Below are positions 62,663 through 64,000 of a DNA stretch of 64,000 bases, piece after piece. How positions within the stretch are numbered: position 1 is the first letter of the stretch; each line of letters opens with the position of its first letter. Source of the DNA: Planctomycetota bacterium (GTDB lineage Bacteria; Planctomycetota; UBA1135; GCA-002686595). The translations under genes and the position numbers were made by a program. The stretch covers positions 1 to 64,000 of the forward strand of contig JADYYP010000036.1 of assembly GCA_020853575.1 (NCBI GenBank). The letters run 5' to 3'. Under the pieces are notes generated by a model. The model was not told the origin of the DNA and did not search any database. It saw nothing but the letters and a program-made list of their open reading frames with translations.

Positions 62663-64000
62663 CTAGCCGCGCGTCGCGGGGTCGTAGCGATTGACCGCGC
62701 CGGGGAACTCGGCGCAGGCGATCTCCCCCACCTTCTTGAGCAGCGCCGGGTCGTCGGTGTCGGCGAACACGTAGAACTTCCACAGGTCGCGATAGGCGCG
62801 TTCCAGGTCCTCGAGCCGCGGTACGTGCGCACCGTGTTCGGCGAGCGGCCGCAGCGTCGCGTCTCCCGGCCAACGCACGTGCGTCAAGGCCTCCTTGAGC
62901 TGCATCTTGCGCGCGGGGCAGACCACCATGATCTCGACCTCGCGCCCGGTGGCGAAGCGCACCAGGTCCTGCACGCGTTCCTCGACCGCCGTGCGCGCGG
63001 CGTGGCCCTCGAGCGCGAAGTAGCGCTGGACCAGCTCGGCCTGTGCCGCTTCGTTGTGTTGCCGCGGGAACACGCAGGCGCGCTTGGGGAGCCTCCGCGC
63101 CTGGTAGCGCTGCACCAGCGAGCCGATGCGACGCGCTGTCGCGGGCCGCGCGCGTGCTCCGGCGCGCTCGAGCAAGGCCAGCATCGACGCGTCGGTGGTG
63201 TCGTAGAAATCGGCCTCGCCCAGCACGCGCTCCGCCAGCGCGAGCTCGACCGCACGCGCGATCAGGGCGCCGGCCGCGACCTTCGCATGATGGAAGTAGA
63301 CGCGCTCGGAGAAGTAGTAGCGCGCCTCGAGCATGCGCACGATCTCCGAGAGGATGTCCTCGCGCAACACGTTGTGCTTGGCGAGATCGATGTAGACGTT
63401 GCCACTCGAACGGTCGACCTTGAAGTGCGACACCAGCCGCGGGTCGATGCCGATCTTGAGCCCGGTGAAGTACGCGTCGCGCTGCAGGTAGTCGAGGATG
63501 TCCGAACAGATCGTGTCGGAGTTGATCTGGCGCCAATAGGGCGGAACGCGCACGGGAGCGGCGTCGCTGGTAGACAGGATCGCGAGCACGTCGCGCACCA
63601 GCCCGAGCTCGCCGAGCGTGCGCCCGAGCTCGGTCGAAGCGTCGAGCATGCGCTCGAAGCGGTAGGGCGAGTCGTGGCGGTGCAGCAACCCGGCTTGGTC
63701 CTCGACGTGATGGCCGTACGGGATGTGCGTGACGTCGTGCACCAGCGCGGCGATGCGGATCACGCGCGTCTCCTCGGCGGAGATGGCCAGGTGCTCCCGC
63801 GGACGCTCCGCGGCCGCGCGGTTGATGGCGTCGATGATCTGCTGCGAGAGGTGCAGCGTGCCGATCGAATGCTCGAAGCGCGAGTGGCGCGCACCCGGGA
63901 ACACCAGGTCCGCGGAGCCCAGCTGCTTGATGCCGCGCAGGCGCTGCATCTCGCGCGTGTCGAGCACGGAAAGTTCCTCGTGCGTCAGGTAGACGTCCCC
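62663..64000 (-). CDS. HD-domain phosphohydrolase, truncated by window edge
   Basis: At least 445 residues. The gene continues past position 64000, so its N-terminus is missing; the visible frame begins GDVYLTHEELSVLDTREM. It is an HD hydrolase: QRLRGIKQLGSADLVFPGAR, SRFEHSIGTLH and IAALVHDVTHIPYGHHVED with the metal-binding H and HD residues. This is the dGTPase/YdhJ-type group that cleaves nucleoside phosphates or dNTPs. The C-terminal ~160 residues, after LLERAGARARPATARR, form an accessory domain. Confidence 0.85.
   Translation of the reverse strand, partial: GDVYLTHEELSVLDTREMQRLRGIKQLGSADLVFPGARHSRFEHSIGTLHLSQQIIDAINRAAAERPREHLAISAEETRVIRIAALVHDVTHIPYGHHVEDQAGLLHRHDSPYRFERMLDASTELGRTLGELGLVRDVLAILSTSDAAPVRVPPYWRQINSDTICSDILDYLQRDAYFTGLKIGIDPRLVSHFKVDRSSGNVYIDLAKHNVLREDILSEIVRMLEARYYFSERVYFHHAKVAAGALIARAVELALAERVLGEADFYDTTDASMLALLERAGARARPATARRIGSLVQRYQARRLPKRACVFPRQHNEAAQAELVQRYFALEGHAARTAVEERVQDLVRFATGREVEIMVVCPARKMQLKEALTHVRWPGDATLRPLAEHGAHVPRLEDLERAYRDLWKFYVFADTDDPALLKKVGEIACAEFPGAVNRYDPATRG

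Overview
The window is about 64 kb of very GC-rich bacterial chromosome (third codon positions are almost all G or C, and GTG starts are frequent). It carries roughly 50 protein genes and one tRNA gene. The gene content points to a planctomycete-like, probably marine or environmental, Gram-negative lineage. The clues are a split b6-type cytochrome b with a large membrane-anchored multiheme cytochrome c, secreted proteins ending in a Cys-rich module (YC.AK.NS.GC ... DCSG ... FRICP) that I associate with high-GC planctomycetes, a PPi-dependent phosphofructokinase plus an ion-pumping pyrophosphatase, and many large exported proteins without clear homologues. The assignment is an inference from gene content, not from a phylogenetic marker. 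I see no prophage, insertion sequence, CRISPR array or classical secondary-metabolite cluster.

Layout. 0.1-4.0 kb: an exported modular protein, an atypical isocitrate/isopropylmalate-dehydrogenase family enzyme and a small haem-binding protein. 4.3-8.7 kb: a tightly overlapping five-gene operon (lysine 2,3-aminomutase, two D-Ala-D-Ala-ligase-like ATP-grasp enzymes, a GNAT acetyltransferase and a cysteine-cluster protein) that looks like an uncharacterised beta-lysine conjugate pathway. 8.8-20.5 kb: a membrane protein, a hemerythrin, a flippase and three GT4 glycosyltransferases, interrupted by an SDR, a propeller-gluzincin protease and a molybdopterin oxidoreductase. 20.5-26.8 kb: a glutaredoxin/FHA/repeat-protein set, an ABC-transporter set and a DedA protein. 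27-33 kb: membrane pyrophosphatase, rsfS, a DUF255 thioredoxin-like protein, a second hemerythrin and an MFS carrier. 33.4-46.5 kb: an exonuclease, two tandem paralogous membrane glycosyltransferases, a matrixin-like protease, an M28 peptidase, an HDOD protein and a PDZ protein. 46.6-56.3 kb (minus strand): PPi-PFK and a HEAT protein, then the Rieske / cytochrome b6 / subunit-IV / octahaem cytochrome c / cupredoxin-like electron-transfer operon. 56.4-57 kb: tRNA-Leu(GAG) followed by a duplicated, highly structured repeat. 57-64 kb: an SGNH hydrolase, a large anchored protein, an aminotransferase, a propeller protein and an HD phosphohydrolase cut by the window edge.

Functional links. The respiratory operon has the components to pass electrons from quinol through Rieske and haems b/c_n to a multihaem c-type wire and perhaps a copper protein. 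PPi-PFK and the ion-translocating pyrophosphatase suggest a PPi-based energy economy. The scattered glycosyltransferases and flippase suggest surface-polysaccharide synthesis. The two most unusual loci are the KamA/ATP-grasp operon and the tRNA-Leu-linked inverted/direct repeat array.
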